This document shows positions 32,743-44,727 of a stretch of DNA of 64,000 nucleotides, one piece after another. The notes beneath the pieces were generated by a model that saw nothing but the letters and a program-made list of their open reading frames with translations, had not been told where the DNA came from and did no database searches. A program made the translations under genes and the position numbers. This DNA is from Lactuca virosa (lineage: Eukaryota > Streptophyta > Magnoliopsida > Asterales > Asteraceae), in NCBI GenBank assembly GCA_928212115.1, contig CAKMRJ010002223.1, positions 303,500,654-303,564,653 on the forward strand, written 5' to 3'. The first letter of the stretch is position 1. Every line of letters begins with the position of its first letter.

Positions 32743-32778
32743 ATCAATGGAGCGTGTGTGGTTAACCATCACATTGAT
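32743..32778 (+). ncRNA. Cop-F leader stem-loop 2 (possible dimerisation loop)
   Basis: Stem ATCAATG/CATTGAT closing a 22-nt loop almost identical to that of stem-loop 1, again with GGTTAACC. It starts 82 bp after stem-loop 1. Counterpart in Cop-E at 21948-21983. Confidence 0.6.
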
Positions 32779-33146
32779 TAGGTGATTTGTAACATTGGGT
32801 GTACCAAGCTAATTTGCATGGTTATTCACGCCTTGTTTGTGATCCTCGGCATCCCAGTCACAAACTTGAAGGACACAATCGAGATTTAAACATGCCATTG
32901 AAACGTTCAATGAATCTCAAAGATCTAGGAATTTCAAATCCAATTAAAACTTAATAATCTATTTCGTTTTTCATGATGGAAATTGGTAAATCGTCATTTA
33001 CCTACCTTCAAATATTTTACAATTGGATTACGGCATCCCTCTTCGCAATTGTAGAATATTGTGTTGGGTCCTAGCCTTAATATTTCATATTGGGTCAATA
33101 TTAAGGATAATCATCTAATTTAAACTTTGTTTTTCTTCTTTTACAG

Positions 33147-34714
33147 ATGTCTATCCCAAACAATGCTTCCAACCCAATTCCTTCAGGCTCTTTCTCCCTA
33201 ATGAATCTGTGTGGGAGGGTCATTTTCAATGGCTCGAATTTCAATGAATGGATTTGAAACATCAGGATAGCTATTCGCTATGAGGACAAAGAATATGTCC
33301 TTGATAAAGAGCTTAAAGAGATTGATGTCACCACTGCTACTCCTGAACAAATCGTTGAACACACTACTCATGGGAGGGATGTGACAAAGGTGTCGTGTCT
33401 TATGATTGCAACCATGACTGTTGAGCTGAAGAAGTCTTATGAGGACTACTATCCTTATGAAATGTATCATGATTTGATGGAAAGATACCATCAAAGTGCT
33501 CGGCAGGAGAGGTATGAGATCATTGCCTCCATGATTACAACCAAAATGAAGGATGGTGAACCCATCAAGGCCCACTTGCAGAATATGCAGAGATTCGTGG
33601 ACCGCTTGCTTAAATTAAATGTTAATTTTGATGAAGAGTTGGCCACAGATATTATTCTACACTCTTTACCTTCTTATTATGATCAGTTTTGTATGACTTA
33701 TCATATGAACAAGGAGGAGGTCACTCTTAGCAAGCTTCAAGGCCTTCTTAGGACTACAGAAAGCAACCTTAAAGGCAAAACGGTTGTGTCTACTCCTACT
33801 ACTACTTCTGCTCCTGTTCTGGAAATCGGACATGGGAAGGAAAGAAGAGGAAGGCTCCCTCCAAGAGCCGCAAGGGAAAGTCTCTTGATGGATCCTCTTC
33901 AAGTGGGACCAAAGCTGCTTCTGTAAATCCCTCTTCAAATCCGAAGGAATCAGAGTGCTTCCACTGTCATGATAAAGGGCACTGGAAACGAAGCTGCCCC
34001 AAGTACTTGCAAGACATAAAGGATGGCAAGATCAAGCCCTCCTTTGTAGGCATTTACACTATTCAATCTAATAACTCATCACATGCTAATTCTTGGGTCC
34101 TTGATACAGGTTGTGGTATTCACATTTGTTCTGATTTACAGGGACTAAAAAGAAGTAAGGATGTGGAGCACGGGAAGATAAACTTAATCATGGGAAATAA
34201 GAAAGTGTTGCCTGTGACCAAGATTGGATTTTATTATTTATTGCTTAGTAATGGTTTTAATTTAGATTTGAATAATTGTTGTTACTCGGACGATATGGCG
34301 AGAAATGTTATTTCCTTTCGCAGTTTGTATAAACAAGGTTTTACCTTTTCTTTTAATAATGAAAATGGTGGTATTTATGCTTATTGTAATGGTGTTTTTT
34401 TTATTTTGAAGCATTACCTTGCAATGGTATATATGAAACTGTGTTGGTTGTAGATAACTTAGGAAATAATGTGTTGAATATTGACTCTTCTAATGATTTG
34501 GATAAGGCGTGCTTGTGGCATTGTCGTCTTGGACATGTCAACAAGAAGCGCGTAGCCCAACTCCAAAAGGATGGAGTTTTGGAGTCTTTTGACTTAAAGT
34601 CGGATGACACTTGCGAATCTTGCTTACTTGGAAAGATGACCAAGTCACCCTTCACTGGTACTTGTGAAAGGGGTGAAGGTCTGTTGGATCTCATACACAC
34701 TGATGTGTGTGGGC
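33147..34714 (+). pseudogene. gag-pol: Cop-F Gag, protease and pre-integrase region
   Basis: ATG at 33147 (MSIPNNASNPIPSGSFSLMN), TGA at 33255-33257, then the open gag frame with YHQSARQERYEII and SLPSYYDQFCMTYHMNKEEV. A frameshift near 33840 lies in the Lys-rich stretch. Then come CCHC knuckle CFHCHDKGHWKRSC (about 33956-33997), protease WVLDTGCGIHICSDL, a frameshift near 34400, and pre-integrase LWHCRLGHVNKKR and CESCLLGKMTKSP. It ends at the hAT insertion inside HTDVCG. The paired target copy of the hAT is 34707-34714. Confidence 0.92.
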
Positions 34715-35811
34715 TAGGGATGAAAGTGGGTCCAAACCCGGACCGGATGGACCCGGACCCGGAAAACCCGGAACCGGTTAACGGGATTTTGTAGAACCGG
34801 AAACCGGACCGGTATATAGGAACCGGTTTCGGTTCGGTTCCGGGTACGGTACCGGGTAAAGTGGGTCTAGAACCGGAAAACCCGGAAACATCAAAGTGGG
34901 TAGGTTGGAACCGGATAAAGTGGGTTTAGAACCGGAAAACCCGGAAAAACCAGAATTTTTTGGTAATTACTTACTATTTAGTGGGTTGAACTTTGAAAAT
35001 TTTCATATTGATATCCCGACTTTGGGGGACTGTAACTCATTGAATATGAAACCAAAATTGACAAAATTATAGTCTAAAATCATGTACAAACTCAAAACTA
35101 CACTTTGGAAAAAACCGCATGTCAATCCGACTTTAAATCAATGAGATATGCATGTTTTAACATTTTCACAAAATACAAAGTACAAAAATAAATAGCTGAA
35201 AAGTTGAAAATTTTCCGTTTTGATATCCCGACTTCGGGGGACTGTAAATCTTTGAATATTAAACCAAAAATGACAAAATTATAGTCTAAACTCATGTACA
35301 AATTGTAAACTACAAGTTGGAAAAAACTACATGTCAATCCGACTTCAAACGAATTATATATGCATGTTTTAAAACTTTCACAGAACACAAAAAAACTGAA
35401 AAACTAAAAACTTTTAGCTTTGATATCTCGACTTTGGGGGACTATAAATCAATGAATATAAAACTAAAAATGGAAAATTTATAGTCTAAAATCATGTACA
35501 AACTCTAAACTACACTTTGGAAAAAACTGCATGTCAATCGGAGTTGAAACGAATGAGATATGCATCTTTTAAACGTTTCACAAAAACCGGTTCCGTCCCT
35601 AAAAGTGGTTCCGGTTCCTAACATCGGTTCCGGTTTTTAGACCCGGTTTACCCGGACCCGAAGGACCCAAACCCGGATTACCCGGAACCCGGATAAAGCC
35701 AATTTTTAAATGCGGAACCGGAACCGGTTCTATATATTCCCGTTCTCACGGTTCCGGTTCCGGTCCGATTCCGATTCCGGTCCGGTTTTCCGATTCTAAA
35801 TCTCATCCCTA
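34715..35811. mobile_element. Non-autonomous hAT-type DNA transposon
   Basis: 1097 bp flanked by an 8-bp target duplication GTGTGGGC (34707-34714, 35812-35819). Terminal inverted repeats begin TAGGGATGA. An 8-bp duplication and a (C/T)AGGG(A/G)TG terminus are characteristic of the hAT superfamily. There is no transposase ORF. Both ends are packed with AACCGG/CCGGTT subterminal motifs, typical of hAT transposase binding regions, and the middle holds three roughly 200-bp tandem units. Insertion splits the Cop-F integrase. Confidence 0.93.
35009..35585. repeat. Three tandem ~200-bp units inside the hAT element
   Basis: Units starting TGATATC(C/T)CGACTT at 35009, 35221 and 35421 (steps of 212 and 200 bp). 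Each contains GGGGGACT, ATTATAGTCTAAA-like and GCATGTCAATC-like words in the same order. They are diverged but clearly collinear. Confidence 0.85.
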
Positions 35812-35819
35812 GTGTGGGC

Positions 35820-38277
35820 CATTCAGAACTGCCACAAGGGATGCTAACCGCTTCTATGTGACTTTTACTAATGATTATAGTAGATATGCGTATATTTACT
35901 TAATCAAGCATAAGTCAAAAACCTTTGAAAAGTTCAAAGAGTTTAAGCAAGAAGTGGAGAATCAATTGGGCAGGAAGATAAAGATGTTGCGATCCGATCA
36001 TGGAGGAGAGTATCTTAGTATCGATTTCCTTGACTATCTTAAGGAATGTGGAATTTTTTCACAATTGACGCCACCTAGGACACCACAACTTAATGGTGTG
36101 GCTGAGAGGCGTAATAGAACCTTGCTAGACATGGTTCGTTCCATGATGAGTCGAGCTTCGTTACTTATCTCATTCTGGGGGTATGCCTTAGAGACTGCCG
36201 CCCATATCCTTAATCTAGTTCCTACCAAAAAGGTTTCCAAAACACCTCACGAGATGTGGACAGGGAAAGTTCCCACATTAGACCACATCAAAGTTTGGGG
36301 TTGCGAGGCTTTTGTGAGAAAAGAAACTCACGACAAGGTCGAACCTCGGAGTGAGCGATGTATTTTCATCGGCTACCCACATAAATTCTTTGGATATCTC
36401 TTCTACAGACTGAGTGACAATGTTGTCTTCATTGCGAGGAGATGAGTTTTTCGTGAGAGATAACTCATAGGGCAAGGAAACAGTGGGAGGCAAATTGACC
36501 TTAAAGAGCTTCAAGAGTCAAGCGGTGAAGGAACCTCAAACACTAGCAATCAACCTGAGGAGGAAACTCCAGTTGATCCGATTGACGAGTCCTTACCTCT
36601 GAGGTGTTCCAGTAGAGTTAGAAATACACCTGAGTTTTATGGTTTCCATATTACTACTGAAGGTGATACATTTATCAGTGATAGCACACTGATAAATTTG
36701 GATGAACCTAACAACTACAAGGAAGCCATGGCGGGCCCCGAGTCTGCAAAATGGAAAGAGGCTATGGACAGCGAGATGCAATCCATGTATTACAATCAAG
36801 TTTGGAACTTGGTTGATAATGTATCGGGTCGTAAGACAGTCGGGTGCAAATGGATCTTCAAGAAGAAGAATGACATGGATGAGAAAGTACACACATATAA
36901 GGCGCGACTGGTTGCGAAGGGCTTTACTCAAACTCCGGGAGTTGACTATGATGAGACCTTCTCACCAGTAGCGAAGATTAAATCTATAAGGGTTATGCTA
37001 GCCATAGCTGCATTTCATGATTATGAAATATGGCAAATGGATGTCAAAACCGCTTTCCTTAATGGAAAGTTAGATGAAGATGTTTACATGAGTCAGCCAG
37101 AGGGTTTTGTCAATACAAATTACCCTAATAGAGTGTGTAAGCTTGAGAATCCATTTATGGATGGAAAAAAGCATCTCGCAGATGGAATCTTTGTTTTGAT
37201 GAGAAAGTCAAAGAGTTTGGATTTTCGAGAATAGAGGATCAGTCCTATGTATATGTCAAAGCTAGTGGGAGTATAGTGAGTTTTCTGGTATTGTATGTAG
37301 ATGACATACTGCTCATAGGAAATGACATCCCAACCTTGTAAGAGGTTAAGTCCTGGCCTGGGAAATGTTTCGCTATGAAGGACCTCGGAGAAGCTGCTTA
37401 TATTCTAGGGATAAGGATATTAAGAGACAGAAGTAAAAGGCTAATAGGACTTAGTCAAAGTACATACTTGGACAAGGTGTTGAAACGTTTCAGCATGGAG
37501 AACTCCAAGAAAGGTGACTTACCTATCCAAGGAAATGCCAAACTAAGTAAGACTCAGAGTCCGAGCATAGAGGCTGAGATAGCATAAATGAGTCATATAC
37601 CATATGCTTGCGTAGTTGGTTCGATCATGTATGTTATGACTTGTACTCGCCCTGATGTGGCCTTTGCTTTGAGCATGGTCAGCAGATATCAAGGGAATCC
37701 TGGTAAAGCTCATTGGACTGCAGTTAAGAACATTCTTAAGTACCTGTGGAGGACTAAGGACTGGATCCTTACCCTTGGTGGGAGTGATGATTTGAGAGTG
37801 ACAGGGTATAGCGACGCCAGCTTTCAAACCGACTGAGATAATTTCCGCTCTCATTCGGGCTGGGTTTTTACCCTGAATGGAGGTGCAGTGACATGGAAAA
37901 GTTCCAAGCAGGAGACTGTAGCTGACTCAACGTGTGAATCAGAGTACATAGCAGCAAGCGAAGCATCGAGGGAGTTAATATGGTTGAATAACTTCATTGG
38001 ATACCTTGGAGTCATTCCATCCCTAAAGGAGCCTGTGGAGATTTTCTGTGATAATGAAGGGGCGGTTGCCTTAACCAAGGAACCAAGAGTTCTTGGTAGA
38101 TCCAGGCATATCGATAGAAAATACCACTTCATAAGACATCAAGTACAAGAAGGAAACCTTGTGGTAAAGGGGATATCGTCGGAGGACAACCTAGCAGATC
38201 CTCTTACAAAGGGACTGACTTGGGTTAAGCACTTGCAGCATGCAAGGGGCATTGGGCTAACGGATGATATTAGCTAA
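35820..38277 (+). pseudogene. pol: Cop-F integrase, reverse transcriptase and RNase H
   Basis: Integrase from NRFYVTFTNDYSRYAYIYLIK, with SDHGGEYLSIDF and QLNGVAERRNR, and C-terminal VWGCEAF and CIFIGYPHKFFGYLFY. A TGA near 36444 separates it from RT. RT has VGCKWIFKKKNDMDEK, VDYDETFSPVAK, MDVKTAFLNGKL and LYVDDILLIGND. A frameshift near 37155 and TAA stops near 37338 and at 37585-37587 break it. RNase H has VAFALSMVSRYQ, SSKQETVADSTCESEYIAAS, FCDNEGAVALTKEP and ADPLTKGL, ending at 38277, with a further TGA at 37834-37836. Same family as Cop-C and Cop-E. Confidence 0.93.
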
Positions 38278-39133
38278 GATGTAATTGAAATTTGATGATT
38301 AAATAAAAGGAGTTTTATTTATAAGTAAAGTTACTGTCTTGTGCTAATTATTTACTATTGTTTCACTTTGCATGTTTTGACTTCCAGAATAATAAAATTA
38401 TGATTATTATTATTATTCAAACTATCCACAGTCGATCATACGTTGGAAGTAAGTATGAAAGAAGACTGTCATCAGTTGGCTTGTAGATTGTCTAAGGAGT
38501 TAGGCATAGCAACAGTTTGCTACACCATTCATGAGTACTTCTGAAATAAGATTTGAGTATTCGATTCAACCCGCGCTCACCTGAATTACTTCATGGAATT
38601 TATCACGAGTAATTGTGAGACGATAATATCATATAGTCTTTAAACCAAGATATATGAGTTGTTGACTACGAGTTGGTTGTGCATTGATGGCATAAAAACG
38701 CATCAGTAACTTGATGTTATAAAACGTGTCCTTGTGTATGATTTGATGAGTAGTTAGTACAAGCATATAATGTCGAAGTTTATATGTTCCCTTTTATCCT
38801 AGGAGGAATAAAAGCGATATCTTGGGCCCCTCGGTGATTCTGTTTTGACTTATGTGCCGGGCCCGGTCAGAACTAAATTGATGTGTTCAGTTATGTTCTA
38901 TGTCAAACAAATCAGAAATCGGGAAACAAACTGCTGGACAATAAGTATGACAGTGTTCCATGTATTTGTCTAGCTGATATCTTGAGAACAGAGGAGTATA
39001 TGATCCCTTATCTAAAGGATGCGTCACTGACTGGGTCAGAGTTGACAGCGGCTTTTGAAAGCTTACGATGGCTAAGTCGGATACTGAAGTTGCATTGGTA
39101 GCTATAGTTATTAGACTTATCCAAGTGGGAGAC
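38278..39133 (+). other. Cop-F 3' untranslated region and polypurine tract
   Basis: 0.86-kb non-coding trailer like those of Cop-C and Cop-E, ending AGTGGGAGAC at 39124-39133 directly before the LTR. Confidence 0.8.
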
Positions 39134-39886
39134 TGTTGGATTTGGTGTCTAAGCCCATAACTATAACTGGGATGTGCTTGACCCGATTGTAGCATGGTCC
39201 CTTTTTGGGTTGCCTTCACCAGTGCAATTTGATAGGAAGTATTTTTGAGAATAAGGTTATTTGTGATTTATTAACATATTACAAGTATAATATATTAATA
39301 TTATTTAATTAGTATTGATCAAGAATTAATTTGGAATTAATTTTGTGATCAAAAGAGACTAATTAAATATATGGGGATTGATTATGTAAATCAATGATTC
39401 TTGTAATGTGGGCTAATGATCCATGACTATATGGTTGGGCTAAACCAATAAGATAATCCATGGATAGTCCATGGAGGTTAACCCATGGAGCATAAGAATG
39501 TGAAAAGTCATGGAGCATTAGGGTTTACAAAGTGTAACCCTAGTATTTGCCACATTATAAATAGTGCCCCCATAAGCCAAAATCGGGGACACACTCTTTG
39601 GAGTCAAGTATCTTATTCTCCTAAAACCTCCTCTTGCATTTTGGTGTTTGTGAACCAATAGAGGCATCACACTTGAGGTGCTCAAGCTTTCCAAGGTCAA
39701 GAACTCTATCGTACTCAAGAGGTAAGCATCCAAACTAAGTTTATATTGTATAGATTCAATTGTATGCTAGCTAGGGAGAATGCTTTGGAAAATTGAAAAT
39801 GCATGTATAATTAGAGAAAACATAGATCCAAATCATTTAGGGTTGCATGTGCACCATAAGAGTGTTATAGTGCTCAAAACCCAACA
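39134..39886 (+). repeat. Cop-F 3' LTR
   Basis: 753 bp, same ends as the 5' copy, followed by the ATACG duplication and resumption of Cop-A gag. Confidence 0.96.
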
Positions 39887-39891
39887 ATACG

Positions 39892-41331
39892 AACATTATT
39901 TACAAAGCCTATGAGTCGGCCATAGAAGCCAGTGAGAAGATGGACAGTGAATTAAGTCGTCTTAGATTACGTTTCGAGGATAAGAAGTTAAAAATAAAGT
40001 CTTTAAAACGAGAGCTTGTAATGTCAAAAGATGAATGTATCATTCTTAAAGACAAATGTGAAATCACTTATTCTGAAAGAAATGTTTTAATTTCTGACAA
40101 AAAACGTCTCAATGCCAAAATAGATGTTTTGCATAATTTCATTGACATTCTTGAAGCAAATGAACGAATGACTCACAATTTTCGTCATCCTTGGTCAAAA
40201 GCTCGTGGTCTCGGAAGCGAGTTTCCGAAACCTATTGCTCATCCCTTGAAGGAGTTGCAAAACCTAACTTTTATGGGAGACATTCCGAACCTCAAACATT
40301 CGGACACCCCTGTCTCACCTTTGTCACCCCTTCCTGAGACTTCTGACCAATTTTCATCATTAATTCCTGAGTTTCAGCCTATTGTTGTCAAGTGTCCCGA
40401 TTCCACGCATCTTCCGCCTCTGACAAACCTGGACCTGAATCAGACCTCGGAATGCCACTCTAGCATTCCAAGCACTATCGTTCAAATTCCAAACCACAGT
40501 CCTCCTAACAACTGTGTTGTTGAAGAAATCATTCCTGAGACAACTAAACCTGATGCCTCAGAGTTTGTTTGGGCATCTTTAGACAGTGACGTTGATGATT
40601 CGTCAAATTCATGTGATTCTGATTCACAAGTGATTTCCAAAACTAATCTTGTGCCAAACAAGCATGTGTTTAACAACCCTTCTGTAGGTCAAACTTCTAA
40701 GTCTTTTTTCAATTCCAAAAAGAAACCCATGTTAAATAGGAAAGATATTGTTGATTCTAAGGTAGAAGCCAAAAATGCTCACAAAAAGGAAGTTAAGTCA
40801 AGACAAAATTCCAGATTCCTTGAGAACTCCAAAAAGAGTGTATCTCGGACTGCCAACCCACCAACTAGGAGTCATAACACCTTCGCACCCACTAAGATTC
40901 TTAAAAGGCCATCTAATCCTCCCGTTCAGTTGGAACATAAGAAGGTGGTCAGCTCCACCTCGAAAAATCCCATTGTAGATACTCAATATGTCAGAACCAA
41001 CTCTCGTCGGACTGTTTCATTTGTTTTTATAGCCAAATCTGATGGTACGATTTTCAAATCTCAACAGCTTTCAAAACCAAGTGTATCATCAAACAAAGAA
41101 CGAGTTTTTAAGAAAACAGTTTCACAAAAATCTTCAAAACAAAATCTTGTATGGAAAGTGAAAAATCTCAAAAATAAAACTGCAACTCCGAGAAAAACAG
41201 TGATTCCCACTGCTCCGGAAGCTACTGGTCCGAGAAACGTTGTTCTAAAACCACATGTCATTGAGTATGATTATTGGATAGAGGAAAGAACCATGTCTTT
41301 CTGTTTGTTCCCAAAAGAATCTCGAAATTAA
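39892..41331 (+). pseudogene. gag: Cop-A Gag C-terminal coiled coil and tail
   Basis: Resumes gag after Cop-F. The frame from about 39940 opens with a heptad-like Leu/Lys/Glu stretch, SELSRLRLRFEDKKLKIKSL and onward (about residues 1-75), matching the Cop-D coiled coil. It continues as a Ser/Pro/Lys/Asn-rich tail without domains and stops at 41329-41331 before the protease. The role is presumably particle assembly, by analogy with other SIRE Gags. Confidence 0.8.
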
Positions 41332-41435
41332 TCTTTTAAAACAATTGTTGCTCAAAAGTCACAACCAAAGTCCAAAACTCATGTCCTTGTCCCAAAACCT
41401 AACTCGGAGCCTAAAAACTCCACAACTCACTAATT

Positions 41436-43069
41436 TTGCAGGCACTATGTGCTTCGGAGCAAGAAACAATATGGTATATTGATAGTGCTTGCTCCATGCA
41501 CATGACGGGGCAGAAGGACTTTCTACGAGATCTCAAACTTTCACCAAATGTTGGCTACGTGACGTATGGCAACAACTCCAACTCTCAGATAAGAGGTTAT
41601 GGTATCCTTACAAATGGCAACTTCTCCATTTCAAACCTAGCATATGTAGCTGATTTGAAGCATAATCTGATAAGTGTGGCTCAACTCACTGATGCGAATC
41701 GACGAGTTGAATTCTGCAAGAAACACAGCTTGTCATGACAAAAGACCAGAAGGAATGTTTAATCAAGTAAAATCGCAACAAGAACATGTATCCTCTTGAC
41801 ATCAACATGATCATTGGCAAGCCCCAGCTCTGCTTACTCTCAAAAGCTGTTCCTGACGTCAGTTGGTTATGGCATAGAAGACTTGCTAATATAAACTTCC
41901 GATATATGAATGATCTTGTTTCCGGTGAGATGGTAAGAGGTTTGCCACTCCTCAAGTTTGAAAATGATCATTTATGTGCTGCATGTGAGTGTGGAAAGCA
42001 ATCAAAGAAGGTCCATCTTGTTATCATTGAAAAATATATCTCGGGGCCGTTAGAACTTCTGTACATTGATCTGTGTGGACCCTCAACAGTAGAAAGTCTA
42101 CATCACAAAAATACATTCTTGTGATTGTGGATGATTTTACTAGGTTCACCTGGGTCTTCTTCCTCACCGAGAAAGGTATTGACCACAACTTCTCTACTCC
42201 ATACACTCCACAACAAAACGGTGTAGTCGAACAATGCAACATGAAACTTGTTGAAGCTGCTCGATCCATGCTTAACTTTGCAAATCTTCCACTCTATCTT
42301 TGGGCTGAAACTATTTCAACTGCATGCTTCACTCAGAATAGGAGTATTATCAATCAACGCCTCAACATGACACCATACGAAGCTATGAACGGTCGAAAGC
42401 CAAGTATCTCTTTTCTTCACGTTTTTGGATGTAGATGCTTCGTCAAAAACAAATGCGATCAGCTTACAAAGTTCCAACCCAAAGCTGATGAAGCAATCTT
42501 TCTTGGGTACTCTGCAAAATCAAAGGCTTATCGAGTTCTTAATCGGCAAACTCGTGTTCTAGAAGAAAGCTTTGATGTCACCTTTGATGATAACTTCGTT
42601 CGGAATTCTGGCCCAACCCATGTCACAACTCACATCATGGAGTCCGATGCTCCACCACCAGGATGTCCGAACCTGCAAACAATTTATGAAGTTGACTTTG
42701 AAACCCTGTTCGGACGTTCAGAAACAGTTCTTGATTCGAAATCTCAAACAAGACAAACCTCATCAACCGAAGCCCCTATTTCCCAAAATATTTCAGGTCC
42801 AACACACAGTTTTCCTCCATTTGATTTTGAACCGTTTCAACCTTCTCAGGTTGAGGGGGAGAACGGTCAACCTTCCCTTGAATTAAATGTAGATGGATTC
42901 CAAGATGCAACTAATAAATTTGTTGAATTTGATCCTCCTATCAACAACCACGATGATGCAAATTTCTTTGATTTCCCACCTGAAAACGATGTCAACCTAT
43001 CCGGTTCAGAAGTTCAGGGGGAGCATCATCCACAAGTTCAAACTACTCAGGGGGAGCAACACAACCCCA
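41436..43069 (+). pseudogene. pol: Cop-A protease, pre-integrase and integrase (internal deletion)
   Basis: Protease ETIWYIDSACSMHMTG. A frame change near 41720. Pre-integrase LWHRRLANINFRYMNDLVSG and CAACECGKQSKK. Integrase DLCGPSTVESLHHK and YILVIVDDFTRFTWVFFL, then a jump to EKGIDHNFSTPYTPQQNGVVEQ. Compared with Cop-D about 46 residues are missing between these, removing the SDNGTEF motif with the second catalytic Asp. The C-terminal part GCRCFVKNK and FLGYSAKSKAYRVLNR is present, followed by an acidic/Gln linker with repeats of VQGE and TQGE. Interrupted at 43070 by Cop-G. Confidence 0.9.
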
Positions 43070-44003
43070 TGTTGGGTTTTAGTTCAAAAATAGTTTCATA
43101 AACTTGAAAAATATGGCAACGAAAGACTTTAATTTTTGAAATAACATAAACATTTTATACCCACCAAGGATCTTCTTGCAAGTTATAGAAAGATTAAAAC
43201 ACCAACCATAAAAGGATGAAGAAGCAACAACCTTTGTAGTTCTTTGGGTCCTCATGGGAGGCTTGGAAGTTGATGAAGAATGTAGAACCTTTGAGACACC
43301 AACAATGACTCAACATGATGTAGATGCTATTCCAAAACTCTTAAACCCTTAAGCTTTAAGTTTATAACCAATATGAACTTAAAGAGGGCTTCAAGATTCA
43401 AGTGTTCTTCAAGTTTTCTAACCAAAACTAGAGAGAAAGGGAGAGGGAAGAGAGGATTCGGATTTTGCATCAAGGAATGAATGAGCAAATAATCCAAGTG
43501 CAAGCTCTCTTATTTATATGCATAAAGTGAAGTTATTAACCATTAGTCCTTAACACTTTAAGAAAACTTGTACCCATTGTCATAAGCATGTTTCTCATGC
43601 CTTTAAAGCATGATTAGACAAGTCATACGCTTCTTCTTTTTATGCATATCTCGAAAATTGCATAAAGAAGAAGAAAGAAAGTCAAACTTTTATAAACTCT
43701 TTTATAAAATATAAACCATGTCTTTGAGGAAAAAGATAAAAGGATTCAACTAGTCCAAAAGTTTGTACATCACTTTTAAATCATACCATATGATGTATAT
43801 TAAGTTACTTGCTAATGGAATTTATTATTTCCATGAAATAAATAATTTCCAATTTAATTATAAGAGTTTTATTGAATATTTATTAAAATCAATTTCTAAT
43901 AAATAATCAATTGTATCAAATTGTTGTTAGTGTGACCCATTAGTATCATATGTTATTTAGTAATATCACTTTAATATGACTCTTGAGCATACTAGGCCTT
44001 TCA
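43070..44003 (-). repeat. Cop-G 3' LTR (934 bp)
   Basis: TGTTGGGTTT...GCCTTTCA. Longer than its partner because of a roughly 67-bp segment at about 43623-43690 that includes an imperfect hairpin of CTTCTTCTTTTTATGCA against TGCATAAAGAAGAAG, and a second small insert near 43320. Confidence 0.9.
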
Positions 44004-44012
44004 ATCTCCCAC

Positions 44013-44727
44013 ATACGCAAGACTGATATTAGACTGATATAGACAGTGGTGAACGTCTAGCAACATTTCACTGCCCCTAAGACCATACGACTGTTTGTGC
44101 CATTCTATCAACGCCCAATTCCCAAAAAGCCCAAAGCTACAATTGGTATATAAGGTAAGTTTATCAGTTATCCCTTTACTACAAACATCATGTTGAACAT
44201 GAGATTCAGATCACGATCAATCTCATTAGTTGTTCAACTTTTGGTAAGGCGCCTTAGATTTCTAACTCTCAACACATAAGAGGAACAAATCCCATCTTGA
44301 CTACATAAGCCTCTTGCATAGTTCACACCATACCTGAAAATGGCTTTTATAATTGCCCGGTTAAGGAACAACATTTGACCATTATAAAAGCATAGTACTC
44401 CCTATACTTAAGTCCCACTATGTATCTTAGGTGTTAAGGATAGAAAGATAGTACCTTTTAATCAAGTATCATTCATGATAGCGATCCATGAGATGATCTT
44501 GACACGGGTCAGTTCAATACTAGTTCTCTAACAAGTACCTATGAAACTTGGTTACAACCACTTGCCTACTTTCATCTAGTAAGAGTCAACCAATCCAATT
44601 CATATTAGTCTTACTTTATAATTGCTCCCACACTTATAACCGACTATGAACTTTTAGAATAATAATATTATTCATGGATTAAACATGTTAATATAGAACA
44701 CAACAAGTATTAATGTGATGAGTATAT
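44013..44727 (-). other. Cop-G 3' untranslated region
   Basis: Non-coding. No motif recognised beyond the adjoining polypurine tract (sense TGTGGGAGAT-like). Confidence 0.5.

Larger units (their letters stand above)
31598..33146 (+). other. Cop-F 5' leader
   Basis: 1.55-kb non-coding leader. In order: an ACTCG-type palindrome cluster at 31678-31760, AT-rich sequence, an (AT)n run at 32274-32361, a block at 32384-32525 conserved with Cop-E, two stem-loops (32661-32694, 32743-32778), and a pyrimidine-rich TTTGTTTTTCTTCTTTTACAG just before the gag ATG. That last segment resembles a 3' splice site. Gag starts immediately after the AG. Confidence 0.75.
30831..39886 (+). mobile_element. Cop-F, Ty1/Copia element inserted in Cop-A gag
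   Basis: A 9.06-kb element with two 753-bp LTRs and a perfect ATACG target duplication at 30826-30830 and 39887-39891. It contains leader, gag, pol and trailer of the Cop-C/Cop-E family, plus a 1.1-kb hAT insertion in pol. The LTRs differ at about 14 positions (about 1.9%). Confidence 0.96.

Noticed and set aside
34801..34980. AACCGG-rich stretch as a CpG island or promoter
   Set aside because: Explained as subterminal repeats of the hAT element bounded by TIRs and an 8-bp duplication.
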